A model generated the notes under the pieces. The model made no database searches and was not told the DNA's origin. It saw nothing but the letters and a program-made list of their open reading frames with translations. A program made the translations under genes and the position numbers. A stretch of DNA of 25,671 nucleotides from Nocardiopsis sp. NRRL B-16309. GTDB taxonomy: Bacteria; Actinomycetota; Actinomycetes; Streptosporangiales; Streptosporangiaceae. Below, piece by piece: positions 6,962 through 14,590 of this stretch. Location of the stretch: contig NZ_LGEC01000088.1 of NCBI RefSeq assembly GCF_001279585.1, forward strand, positions 1 through 25,671, given 5' to 3'. Position 1 is the stretch's first letter. Every line of letters begins with the position of its first letter.

Positions 6962-7768
6962 GTGGAGCCCCGCGAGCTGGACCCCGAGGAGACCAAGTCC
7001 TGCTGCGCGGCCGCCTACGGCCGTGACGCCGTCGCCCTGCTGCTCGGCGAGTCCTACCACCCCGGCGGGCTGTCGCTGACCCGCCGCCTGGCCGACCGGC
7101 TGGACCTGTGCGAGGGCGGGCACGTCCTTGACGTCGCGTCCGGTCCCGGCGCCACCGCCCGGCTGCTCGCCGTCGAACACGGCGTGCGCGTCGACGGCGT
7201 CGACCTGGGAGAGCGGACCCTGGCCACCGCCCGGACCGAGACCGAACGCGCCGGCCTGTCCGACCGGGTGTGCTTCCACCAGGGGGACGCCGAGCGGATG
7301 CCCGTGGCCGACAACGCCTACGACGCCCTGGTGTGCGAGTGCGCGTTCTGCACCTTCCCCGACAAGGCCGCGGCGGCGGCCGAGTTCGCCCGGGTCCTGC
7401 GCCCCGGCGGGCGGGTGGGGATCACCGACGTCACCGTCGCCGAGAGCGGCCTGCCCGAGGAGCTGTCCGGGCTGGCCGGATGGGTGGCGTGTGTCGCCGA
7501 CGCCCGCCCCGTCACCGACTACGCGGCCCTGCTCGCGGAGGCCGGGCTGCTCACCGTGGCCACCGAGCGGCACGACGGCGCGCTGGCGCGGATGATCGAC
7601 CAGATCGAGGCCCGTGTCCGGCTCCTGAGCATGACCGCACCCGAACGGCTGGCACAGGCCGGTGTGGACGCCGACGCCCTGGCCCCGTACCTGGAGGCCG
7701 CCCGGAGAGCCGTCGCGGACGGCCGGATCGGCTACGCGCTCATCGTCGCCCGCAAGCCGGACGCCTGA
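6962..7768 (+). CDS. Class I SAM methyltransferase with ArsM-like cysteine positions
   Basis: The 268-aa product begins at a GTG abutting the preceding stop (TGAGTG), so it is coupled to the radical-SAM gene. The SAM-binding motif is HVLDVASGPGATARLLA (54-70), with GVDLGERTLATAR and GDAERMPVADNAYD following. CECAFCTFPDK (125-135) and WVACVADA (174-181) align with the SNC..PDK and W..GC cysteine segments of arsenite methyltransferases, and there is an N-terminal vicinal pair C14-C15. I infer a methyltransferase acting on a soft, thiophilic substrate (arsenic, selenium or a thiol). Alternatively it is a small-molecule C- or O-methylase whose cysteines are incidental. The C-terminal 80 residues are helical and unassigned. 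Confidence 0.75.
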   Translation: MEPRELDPEETKSCCAAAYGRDAVALLLGESYHPGGLSLTRRLADRLDLCEGGHVLDVASGPGATARLLAVEHGVRVDGVDLGERTLATARTETERAGLSDRVCFHQGDAERMPVADNAYDALVCECAFCTFPDKAAAAAEFARVLRPGGRVGITDVTVAESGLPEELSGLAGWVACVADARPVTDYAALLAEAGLLTVATERHDGALARMIDQIEARVRLLSMTAPERLAQAGVDADALAPYLEAARRAVADGRIGYALIVARKPDA

Positions 7769-7776
7769 ACGCATCT

Positions 7777-7804
7777 GGCCGGGGCCGGGGCCGGGGCCGG
7801 GGCC
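7777..7804. repeat. GGGGCC hexanucleotide tandem repeat
   Basis: GGCC is followed by four uninterrupted GGGGCC units in the 61-bp gap between two convergent genes. The plus strand carries four G4 runs separated by CC, so a G-quadruplex or a CG-rich hairpin is possible. Its place between convergent stop codons would suit a transcription barrier. Confidence 0.85.
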
Positions 7805-7829
7805 GAGGAGGCCAGGGGTTGGGACCGCC

Positions 7830-8591
7830 TCACCCGTCGGGCGTCCGGCGGGCCACGACTCTGCGCAGGGGCAGCGGAAGGTGTCGGCCGGGCCGTGCCC
7901 AGGCGGCGAGGGAGCGCTCGGCCGCCCGCAGGCGGCCCGGCGCCGTGTCCGGCAGGTAGAGGCCGCGCAGCAGTAGAGCGGTGTGCTCGGGTGTGGCCAC
8001 GGGCAGCCGCAGGACCCGCCGCGCGTTCGACTCGACCGTCCATCCGCGCGAGGTCAGGAGTCGGCCGATCCCGTCACAGGCGTGCGGGTTGGGCCAGGAG
8101 AAGCCGACCGTGCGGAGCGCGAACAGGACCCGTGCCCACGCGAGCGCTCCCCGGGGCGGGACACCGAGCCCGGCCGGGGTCAGCGCGGCCATCACACCAC
8201 CCGGCCGCAGGACCCGCTCGACCTCGTCCATGACCGCGTCCAGGGGTGTGAGGACCTGAAGCGCCATCGCCGCGCACACCGCGTCCACCGACCCCGTGGC
8301 GAACGGAAGCGCGGCCGCGTCACCCATGACGAGCGGGCCCCTCCCCAGAGCGGCGGCGTAGGCCAGCTCGCCCGCCGAGGAGTCCACCCCGGTCCAGCGG
8401 GCCCGGGGGAGTGCGGCGCGTGTGGGAGCCGAACCGCACGCCAGGTCCAGCACCGGCCCGGTGACCGGACGCAGCGGCTCGGCCAGCCACGCGTACGGGT
8501 CCTCCTTCGCAAGGCCGAGGAGGCGTTCGGTGACCCCCGGGCGCGTGTCGTGGAAGTCCCCCAGGAAGCGCCGCCACTCCCGATCGTCCAT
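7830..8591 (-). CDS. Class I SAM-dependent methyltransferase (Methyltransf_11 type)
   Basis: The 253-aa protein has the SAM motif VLDLACGSAPTRAALP, then GVDSSAGELAYA, GDAAALPFATGSVDAV and VERVLRPGGVMAALTP, in the order of a small-molecule methyltransferase. The start ATG has a strong GGGAGGA immediately upstream. It is the last gene of a minus-strand operon, 26 bases after the MerA-like flavoprotein gene. The GSAPTR loop is slightly unusual compared with the common GxGxG. The acceptor is unknown. It shows no ArsM-type cysteine pattern, so it is not a copy of the neighbouring methyltransferase at 6962-7768. Confidence 0.8.
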   Translation of the reverse strand: MDDREWRRFLGDFHDTRPGVTERLLGLAKEDPYAWLAEPLRPVTGPVLDLACGSAPTRAALPRARWTGVDSSAGELAYAAALGRGPLVMGDAAALPFATGSVDAVCAAMALQVLTPLDAVMDEVERVLRPGGVMAALTPAGLGVPPRGALAWARVLFALRTVGFSWPNPHACDGIGRLLTSRGWTVESNARRVLRLPVATPEHTALLLRGLYLPDTAPGRLRAAERSLAAWARPGRHLPLPLRRVVARRTPDG

Positions 8592-8617
8592 GCTCCTCCC
8601 GCCGTGGTTCCGGCCGC

Positions 8618-10000
8618 TCAGGCCTTGCGCTCTCCGCGCCGCGCGGGGCGGGCTCGTCGTCCCGCGTACTCCATGACGAACTGCGCGGCGGTCTGCTGCA
8701 CGGCGATCGCGTGGGTGGGGTAGGCGTGCACGGTCTGCGCCAGGCGCCCGGTGAACATGCCGGTGCGCATCGCCAGCGCGATCTCATGGACGAGTTCCCC
8801 GGCCCGCTCACCGACGATCGTGGCCCCCAGGACCCGGCCGCCGCCGGTGTGTCCCAGGATCGGGCGCGGGCCGGCGACGATCCGGACGAACCCGTCGGTC
8901 CGCCCCGCCGTGACGGCGCGGTCGACCTCGCCCATCGGCAGATAGGCGACCCGGGAGCCGGGATGGCGCAGGGCCGCCTCGTGCTCGGTGAGCCCGACCT
9001 GCGCCACCTCCGGATCGGTGAAGGCCACCCGGGGGACGACCCTGTCGTCGAAGCGCACGCCGCGGCCCCGGCGCAGGGCGTTGGTCGCGGCGACGCGTCC
9101 CATGAGGTGGGCGGCGTGGGTCAGCGCGATCCGCCCGGTGACGTCGCCCGCCGCGTAGAGCTCCGACGGGGAGGTCGTGGCCAGCCGGTCGCTGGTGCGG
9201 ACGAATCCACGGTCGTCGGTTTCGACCCCGGCCTCGGCCAGGCCCATGCCGCGCGTGCCCGGGGTGCGGCCCGTCGCGACCAGGATCCGTTCGGCGACCA
9301 CGGGGGCACCGCCGTCGATTTCCAACCTCCACCGGCCCGCCCCACCGGAGACACGCGTGACCGGCGCGCCGGTCCGCACGGTGACCCCCTCCCGCGCGAA
9401 CCGCTCGGCGATCACCCGCGACGCCTCCGGGTCCTCGCCCGGCAGCAGCCGGTCGCGTCCCTCGACCACCGTCACCGCGACGCCCAGGCGGGCGAGGGCC
9501 TGGGCGAGTTCGCACCCCACCGGCCCCGCTCCCAGCACGGCCAGGCTCTCCGGCGGCTCGGCCAGCGTGAACACGTCGTCGGTGGTCAGCGGGTCAGCCT
9601 CGGCGAGCCCGGGGATGCCCGGTAGGCGGGGGCCGCCGCCTGTCGCGACCACCACCCGGGGCGCGAACAGGACACGACCGCCGACCTCGATCCGGTCCGG
9701 GGCCAGGAACGACGCGCGTGCCCGCAGCACCTCGATCCCCTCACCCGCCAGGACCGACTCGTCCTCGGTGGCGGCGACGCGGGTCACGGCCGAGCGCACC
9801 CGGCCCATGGCCTCGTCGAACCCGGCACCGTGCGCCGCCGCCTCGATCAGCGCCTTGGACGGCACGCAGCCGGTGAACGTGCACTCCCCGCCCGGCGGTC
9901 CCTCGGTGATCATGAGGGGCCGGGCTCCGCGCGCGGCGGCGGTGCGGGCGGCGGAGAGCCCGGCGGCTCCGCCCCCGATCACCACCAGGCCATAGCTCAC
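8618..10000 (-). CDS. MerA-like pyridine nucleotide-disulfide oxidoreductase
   Basis: The 460-aa protein shows the FAD site VIGGGAAGLSAA at the N terminus, the redox-active disulfide C40-T-F-T-G-C45 followed by VPSK, an NAD(P) Rossmann motif GAGPVG (157-162), a second FAD motif YAAGDV and a dimerisation domain with HAYPTHA carrying the proton-relay histidine. The family includes mercuric reductase and dihydrolipoamide dehydrogenase. True MerA ends with a vicinal Cys pair that receives Hg(II). This protein ends in an Arg/Ala-rich tail with no cysteine and has no NmerA domain, so Hg(II) reduction is doubtful. The GTG start overlaps the stop of the MerT-like gene by four bases (GTGA). The frame stays open upstream, but this start gives the normal family length and N terminus. 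Confidence 0.85.
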   Translation of the reverse strand: MSYGLVVIGGGAAGLSAARTAAARGARPLMITEGPPGGECTFTGCVPSKALIEAAAHGAGFDEAMGRVRSAVTRVAATEDESVLAGEGIEVLRARASFLAPDRIEVGGRVLFAPRVVVATGGGPRLPGIPGLAEADPLTTDDVFTLAEPPESLAVLGAGPVGCELAQALARLGVAVTVVEGRDRLLPGEDPEASRVIAERFAREGVTVRTGAPVTRVSGGAGRWRLEIDGGAPVVAERILVATGRTPGTRGMGLAEAGVETDDRGFVRTSDRLATTSPSELYAAGDVTGRIALTHAAHLMGRVAATNALRRGRGVRFDDRVVPRVAFTDPEVAQVGLTEHEAALRHPGSRVAYLPMGEVDRAVTAGRTDGFVRIVAGPRPILGHTGGGRVLGATIVGERAGELVHEIALAMRTGMFTGRLAQTVHAYPTHAIAVQQTAAQFVMEYAGRRARPARRGERKA

Positions 10001-10386
10001 GCCAGAGCCCCCAACCAGGTCGTCACCGCGTACAGCACGCCGTAGGTGGCCACGGCGACCGCCAGGACACCCAGGAGCCGCCAGCGCACCTTCCGCACGC
10101 CCGAGATCGAGCACTGGCCCCGGCGGCGCAAGGACCACCACACCAGGACGATGACCACGGCGAGCCCCGCCAGACGGAACCACCACGCGTAGCCGTCGTA
10201 GAGGTCGGTGGCCCAGACGAAGGCCGTCCCCGCGCTGACGACGCCGAGCAGGGCGAGCACGGTGGGCCCGACACAGCACAGCATCCCCACCAGACCCCCG
10301 GCCACGCCGATCCGCACAGTGGAGAGCCCGTTCCGCCCAGGCGCCCGGAGAGGTCCGCGATCGGCGCGCGACGGTTGCCCGTTCAC
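9997..10386 (-). CDS. MerT-like small membrane protein
   Basis: The 129-aa protein has three predicted membrane helices at roughly 24-58, 69-87 and 102-127. The first contains GMLCCVGPTVLALLG, with a vicinal C37-C38 pair followed by a proline. This is how the mercury-importer MerT family presents its metal-binding site in helix 1. A single C92 lies in the Arg-rich cytoplasmic loop where MerT has its second cysteine pair. The GTG start overlaps the DUF427 stop by four bases, and its own stop overlaps the flavoprotein start, so all three are translationally coupled. A role in moving a thiophilic metal or oxidised thiol to the flavoprotein is inferred. The family is not certain. Confidence 0.65.
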   Translation of the reverse strand: MNGQPSRADRGPLRAPGRNGLSTVRIGVAGGLVGMLCCVGPTVLALLGVVSAGTAFVWATDLYDGYAWWFRLAGLAVVIVLVWWSLRRRGQCSISGVRKVRWRLLGVLAVAVATYGVLYAVTTWLGALA

Positions 10387-10775
10387 GCCCGGCCTCCCAG
10401 GAGGCTGCGCGGCCGGTCCCGCCCGGATCCTTCCTGCCGTGCGTCACCGTGCCGCCCGGGGCCGCCGCGCTCGCGGGAGCACTCCTCATCCGTACGTTCG
10501 ATGGAGGCTCCCGGGTAGAAGGCCACGTGGCCCTTGAACCGCCGAGTCGGCGGGCTGGGCTCGGGGTAGTGCCAGGCGGCGTCGGAGGAGGTCTGGCCGT
10601 CCACCGTCACGCCGTCGTCGTGCGCCACGCGCTTCCAGAAGCACAGGGTGCGCGAAGCCGAGTCCGTCAGGCGTTCCCCGCGCACCGAGTCGGGGGGAAA
10701 GTAGTGGTCGCCCTCCACCGCCACGGTGCGCCCGGCCTCGGCCGGCACCACACCGTTCCACACGAGTCGGATCAT
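10383..10775 (-). CDS. DUF427 domain protein, first gene of a minus-strand operon
   Basis: The 130-aa protein contains the DUF427 fold signatures: IRLVWNGVVPAEA at the N terminus, SRTLCFWKRVAHDDGVTVDG (residues 41-60), DAAWHYPEPSP (65-75) and KGHVAFYPGASIE (81-93). DUF427 is a small beta barrel of unknown biochemical function. The last 35 residues are charged and low in complexity, and are probably a disordered tail. It leads a run of four genes with four-base overlaps (10383-10386 and 9997-10000) and one short gap, so the set is almost certainly one transcript. The promoter should lie in 10776-10980. I see an ACACGA/TCGTGT inverted repeat near 10880 there, but no convincing -10. Confidence 0.8.
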   Translation of the reverse strand: MIRLVWNGVVPAEAGRTVAVEGDHYFPPDSVRGERLTDSASRTLCFWKRVAHDDGVTVDGQTSSDAAWHYPEPSPPTRRFKGHVAFYPGASIERTDEECSRERGGPGRHGDARQEGSGRDRPRSLLGGRA

Positions 10776-10980
10776 CGGTCGTCACCGCCTTCTGCGCTCG
10801 GAGCGGCCGGTACCGCCCGTGGGTACACCAGACAACCGGCTCTTCGATCGGTCTTCCCCGCACACTGTCAGCGACACGACACGATGGGCCCGTCGTGTTC
10901 TGCGCGGGGAGTCGTTCCTACCGGCGCCTAAGCCGGTCAGGGCCGGTCTCATGGTGGGACGGACGGTTCCTGGGGAGTGT

Positions 10981-11009
10981 TCACCGGAGGCCGGACCGGC
11001 CTCCGGTGA
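10981..11009. repeat. 29-bp perfect palindrome abutting a start codon
   Basis: Arm 10981-10994 (TCACCGGAGGCCGG) and arm 10996-11009 are exact reverse complements around a single central A (10995). The palindrome ends one base before the ATG at 11011. A hairpin in RNA would have 12-13 G/C-rich pairs with a tiny loop and would bury any ribosome binding site. It could be a terminator, a translational block or the scar of a rearrangement. Confidence 0.85.
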
Positions 11010-11010
11010 C

Positions 11011-11289
11011 ATGCGCGCGCACCTCAACCCCACCCGCATGCGGGAGATCAGCGTGCTCGCCGACCAGCTCGCCTCGCGCCTGGACACGCTGTGCCCGTCC
11101 TGCGGCGTTCCCGGATACGGCCCGGTGGACCGCGAATCCGGTCTGCCCTGCGGCATGTGCGGCGGCGCCACCTCATCCACGTCCGCGACGATCCACGGGT
11201 GCGCCCGCTGCCCGCACCGCAGCCGCCACCCGCGCGAGGACGGCCGCCGCAGCGCCGATCCCGCGTTCTGCGACTTCTGCAACCCGTGA
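11011..11289 (+). pseudogene. C-terminal fragment of a DUF6671 protein
   Basis: The 92-residue frame starts DMRAHLNPTRM (the D codon precedes the ATG), continues CPSCGVPGYGP and GLPCGMCG, then IHGCARCPH, and ends DPAFCDFCNP. This is the zinc-knuckle C-terminal end of DUF6671 proteins, which normally carry a further ~190 residues before the DMRAH motif. Upstream in the same frame the sequence stops resembling the family exactly at the 29-bp palindrome, so the 5' part has been lost. Four Cys pairs remain intact and the frame has no stops. A small surviving zinc-ribbon protein is therefore possible, but no ribosome binding site is available. Family naming is from memory of the motif pattern. Confidence 0.6.
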
Positions 11290-11322
11290 CGCGGCGCCGC
11301 CGAACCCACCAGCGGCGGCCGC

Positions 11323-11733
11323 ATGCAGACCATCGTGCGCGACGACGGCGTCACACTCGTCCACGACGCCTACAACGCGAACCCCGACTCCGCGGCCGCC
11401 GCCCTGGGCTCCATGCCCGCCCGCCGCCGTATCGCCGTCCTCGGCGAAATGGCCGACCTCGGCGCCCACGCCGAGCGCGCCCACCACCGCCTCGGCATCC
11501 TCGCCGCACGCGCCGGCCTCGACGTCCTTCTCACCGTCGGCACCCGGACCGCACTCCTGATCGCCGAAGCAGCCGACACCGGGCACGGCGACCTCGACAT
11601 CATCGCCGTCCCCGACACACAGGGCGCCCATGATGTGCTGCTCCGCATCCTGCGCCCCGAGGATCTCGTTCTGTTCAAGGCCTCACGCGCCGCCCGCCTC
11701 GACGACCTCGTCACCGCGCTCAGGGACTGTTGA
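11323..11733 (+). pseudogene. C-terminal domain of MurF (UDP-MurNAc-tripeptide:D-Ala-D-Ala ligase), truncated
   Basis: The 136 residues match the last domain of MurF: MQTIVRDDGVTLVHDAYNANPDSAAAAL with the DAYNANP signature, RIAVLGEMADLGAHAERAHH, VDVLLTVG-type strands and LRPEDLVLFKASRAARLDDLV. A normal MurF has about 450-480 residues. The Mg/UDP-binding N-terminal and central ATPase domains are absent. Similarity starts at TSGGRM, a few codons before this ATG, right after the stop of the DUF6671 fragment and in the same frame. No ribosome binding site is seen. The frame has stayed open, so a stand-alone domain cannot be excluded. Its end overlaps the end of the convergent Sua5-type gene by 14 bases. 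Confidence 0.65.
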
Positions 11734-12742
11734 ACAGTTCGGAGCCGTGACCGGCCCGGCTGCGGGAGCCGGCCGCCCGGCGGAGCCGGTCCGCGATCGC
11801 CAGCCCCAGCCCGTCCGGGGCGGGCACCGAGGCCACCACGACCTCGCACCCGTGCCGGTCGAAGTCACGGAGGAACTCATAGAGCCGGCGCGCATACCGC
11901 GCGCCCGACTCGGGCACCGCGATCACGCGCTGCCCGGCACACCCACCGGAACCACCCGCGAACCCGGGCGGGACCAGGACGCCGACACGACAGCCGTGCG
12001 CGTGCAGGAACTCGGCGTGGCCGAGGACGTGACCCGGTTCGACCAGGACGACCCGGGCCCGCGGCGCGTAGTGCGACGGATGCTGGCCCGGGACCCGCAC
12101 GGCACTCTCCACCCGCACCGGCACCGAGTGCCCCAGCGCGTGTTCGAGATCGTCTCGTGTCACACCGCCCGGGCGCAGGATCGCCGGCTCACCGGTGAGA
12201 TCCACGATCGTGGACTCGACACCGACCGCGCAGGACCCGCCGTCCAGCACGTAGTCGACCTCGGCCCCCAACCCGTCGCGGACGTGGTCGGCCGTCGTGG
12301 GACTGACCGCGCCGAAGCGGTTGGCCGACGGCGCGGCCACACCCCCGCCGAACGCCGCGAGCAGCGCGAGGGAGACAGGATGGTCCGGCACGCGCAGCGC
12401 GACGGTGTCCAGGCCACCGGTGACCGCACGGGGCACACGGGGTCCCGCCCGGAGAACCACGGTCAACGGGCCCGGCCAGAAGCGCTCGGCCACGCGGTGC
12501 GCCGCGTCGGGCACCTCGACGGCCCAGTCGGAGAGCTGGTGCGCCCCGCTCAGGTGCACGATGAGCGGGTGCGTCGGCGGCCGCCCCTTCACGGCGAAGA
12601 CGCGCTCCACCGCCGCGACGTTCTCCGCGTCCGCACCGAGCCCGTAGACGGTCTCGGTGGGGAACGCGACCAGCCCGCCCCCGCGCAGGGTGTCGGCGGC
12701 GTGTTCCACGTGGCCAGGCTCGACATCTGGCAGATTCGGCAT
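11720..12742 (-). CDS. sua5: Sua5-type L-threonylcarbamoyladenylate synthase
   Basis: The 340-aa protein has the YrdC fold (residues ~10-195) with FPTETVYGLGADA, AVKGRPPTHPLIVHL (the K-x-R nucleotide site), PGPLTVVL, VALRVPDHP and APSANRFGAVSPT. This is followed by the smaller Sua5 domain (~215-335) that marks the long form. It makes threonylcarbamoyl-AMP from threonine, bicarbonate and ATP for the t6A37 modification of ANN-decoding tRNAs. ATG 12742 is preferred over the upstream in-frame starts because GGAGG sits five bases before it. Actinomycetes usually keep a tsaC/sua5 gene near prfA and atp genes. This one stands alone beside gene fragments, so it may be a second copy or a displaced one. 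Confidence 0.9.
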   Translation of the reverse strand: MPNLPDVEPGHVEHAADTLRGGGLVAFPTETVYGLGADAENVAAVERVFAVKGRPPTHPLIVHLSGAHQLSDWAVEVPDAAHRVAERFWPGPLTVVLRAGPRVPRAVTGGLDTVALRVPDHPVSLALLAAFGGGVAAPSANRFGAVSPTTADHVRDGLGAEVDYVLDGGSCAVGVESTIVDLTGEPAILRPGGVTRDDLEHALGHSVPVRVESAVRVPGQHPSHYAPRARVVLVEPGHVLGHAEFLHAHGCRVGVLVPPGFAGGSGGCAGQRVIAVPESGARYARRLYEFLRDFDRHGCEVVVASVPAPDGLGLAIADRLRRAAGSRSRAGHGSELFNSP

Positions 12743-12910
12743 CACACCTCCATCCTTCACCATCGCAGTCTCACACACCGCCCCACCGGCACGATCAGCC
12801 GTCGCCCGCCCGGTGCCGCCCGCTTCGGGTCGGCCCCTGCCAGGGAAAAGCTCGTGAATGCCGTGACCGTGTTCGCCGTCCTGGCCGCCATGCCGCTCGC
12901 CGGCGCCCTG

Positions 12911-14590
12911 TCACCTCTCCCCGGAGCCGGCGTCCGACCGCCGCACGGACGCCTGGGAGGGGCGGTGCAGGTCGAAGGTGGGGCGCTCGGACCGGATGCG
13001 CGGCAGCGACGCGAAGTTGTGCCGGGGCGGCGGGCACGAGGTCGCCCACTCCAGGGAGCCGCCGTAGCCCCACGGGTCGTCGACGCCCACCGGCTCGGCG
13101 TGGTGGGCCGAGTACCACACGTTGTAGAGGAACAGCAGGGTCGAGGCGCCCAGCACGAACGAACCGACGCTGGAGAGGATGTGCATCCAGGTGAACCCGT
13201 CGGTGAACAGGTAGTCGGCGTAGCGGCGGGGCATGCCCTGCACGCCCAGGTGGTGCTGGATCCCGAAGGTCGCGTGGAAGCTGAAGAACAGGGTCCAGAA
13301 GTGCCACTTGCCCAGCGTCTCGTTGAGCATGCGGCCGGTGAACTTGGGCCACCAGAAGTAGAACCCGGCGAACATCGCGAACACCACCGTGCCGAACACG
13401 ACGTAGTGGAAGTGCGCCACCACGAAGTAGGAGTCGGTGACGTGGAAGTCCAGCGGTGGCGAGGCCAGCAGCACGCCGGTCAGGCCGCCGAACAGGAACG
13501 TGGCCAGGAACCCGATCGAGAACAGCATGGGGGTCTCGAAGGTGAGCTGGCCGCGCCACATCGTCCCGATCCAGTTGAAGAACTTGATGCCGGTGGGCAC
13601 CGCGATCAGGAACGACAGGAACGAGAAGAAGGGCAGCAGCACCGCGCCGGTGGCGAACATGTGGTGCGCCCACACCATCATCGACAGGCCGGTGATGGCG
13701 ATCGTCGCCGCGACCATGCCCTTGTAGCCGAAGATCGGTTTACGGGAGAACACCGGGATGACCTCGGTGATGATGCCGAAGAACGGCAGCGCCACGATGT
13801 AGACCTCGGGATGGCCGAAGAACCAGAACAGGTGCTGCCACAGGATCGCGCCGCCGTGGGCGGCGTCGAACACGTGCGCGGCCAGGATCCGGTCGGCCGC
13901 CAGGCCCGCCAGCGCCCCGGTGAGCACCGGGAAGGCGAGCAGCACCAGGAGCGACGTGAACAGGATGTTCCACGTGAAGATCGGCATGCGGAACATCGTC
14001 ATGCCGGGAGCCCGCATGCACAGGATCGTGGTGACGAAGTTGACCGACGCCAGGATGGTGCCCAGTCCGCTCACGAGCAGCCCGAGCACCCACAGGTCGC
14101 CGCCCAGGCCGGGTGAGCGCACGGAGTCCGACAGCGGGGTGTAGGCGAACCAGCCGAAGCTCGCGGCCCCGCCGGGGGTCAGGAACCCGCCCATCACGAT
14201 CAGGCCGCCGAACAGGAACAGCCAGTACCCGAACATGTTCAGCCGGGGGAAGGCGACGTCGGGCGCGCCGATCTGCAGGGGCACCAGGACGTTGCCGAAG
14301 CCGACGAACAGGGGAGTGGCGAACAGCAGCATCATCACGGTGCCGTGCATGGTGAACAGGGCGTTGTAGGTCTCGTTCGAGACGACCTGCATGCCCGGCC
14401 AGAGCAGTTCGGCCCGGATGAGCATGGCCATGATCCCGCCCGCCAGGAAGAAGGCGAAGGCGGTGATGATGTACATGTAGCCGATGATCTTGTGGTCCGT
14501 GGAGGACAGCCACGAGACGGCGACACGGCCTTTGGCCCCATGCGCCGGCTCGGTCGCCGAGACCGGGGTCTCACTTCGCGTCTCAACCAC
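12911..14590 (-). CDS. ctaD: Cytochrome c oxidase subunit I (aa3-type, orphan)
   Basis: The 559-aa, 12-helix membrane protein carries the heme-copper ligands: H82 (TMHGTVM, heme a), H260 with the cross-linked Y264 in GHPEVY, H309-H310 (CuB), H393 and H395 in VAHFHYV (heme a3 and a). E262 of GHPEVY is the D-channel glutamate, and K336 could belong to the K-channel region, so this is an A-type proton-pumping oxidase. The start is GTG 14590 with GAGGG eight or nine bases upstream. The upstream Arg/Ala-rich frame is not family-like. There is no ctaC, ctaE or qcr gene nearby, so it must pair with subunits encoded elsewhere. A likely promoter at 14872-14899 implies a long 5' leader. Confidence 0.95.
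   Translation of the reverse strand: MVETRSETPVSATEPAHGAKGRVAVSWLSSTDHKIIGYMYIITAFAFFLAGGIMAMLIRAELLWPGMQVVSNETYNALFTMHGTVMMLLFATPLFVGFGNVLVPLQIGAPDVAFPRLNMFGYWLFLFGGLIVMGGFLTPGGAASFGWFAYTPLSDSVRSPGLGGDLWVLGLLVSGLGTILASVNFVTTILCMRAPGMTMFRMPIFTWNILFTSLLVLLAFPVLTGALAGLAADRILAAHVFDAAHGGAILWQHLFWFFGHPEVYIVALPFFGIITEVIPVFSRKPIFGYKGMVAATIAITGLSMMVWAHHMFATGAVLLPFFSFLSFLIAVPTGIKFFNWIGTMWRGQLTFETPMLFSIGFLATFLFGGLTGVLLASPPLDFHVTDSYFVVAHFHYVVFGTVVFAMFAGFYFWWPKFTGRMLNETLGKWHFWTLFFSFHATFGIQHHLGVQGMPRRYADYLFTDGFTWMHILSSVGSFVLGASTLLFLYNVWYSAHHAEPVGVDDPWGYGGSLEWATSCPPPRHNFASLPRIRSERPTFDLHRPSQASVRRSDAGSGER

Noticed and set aside
4886..7774. 962-codon minus-strand open frame opposite the radical-SAM and methyltransferase genes
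   Set aside because: It is the antisense shadow produced by G/C-ending codons. Its sequence is Gly/Val/Asp-rich without domains, and the plus strand carries clear families.
8618..10000. Calling the flavoprotein mercuric reductase (merA)
   Set aside because: The C-terminal vicinal cysteines required for Hg(II) transfer are absent and no merR or merB is present, so only MerA-like is supported.
11630..14116. 828-codon plus-strand open frame across sua5 and ctaD, including a hydrophobic VNAVTVFAVLAAMPLAGALS stretch near 12854
   Set aside because: It runs antisense through two certain genes. The hydrophobic stretch falls in the short gap between them but continues into low-complexity His/Glu/Gln sequence typical of antisense frames.
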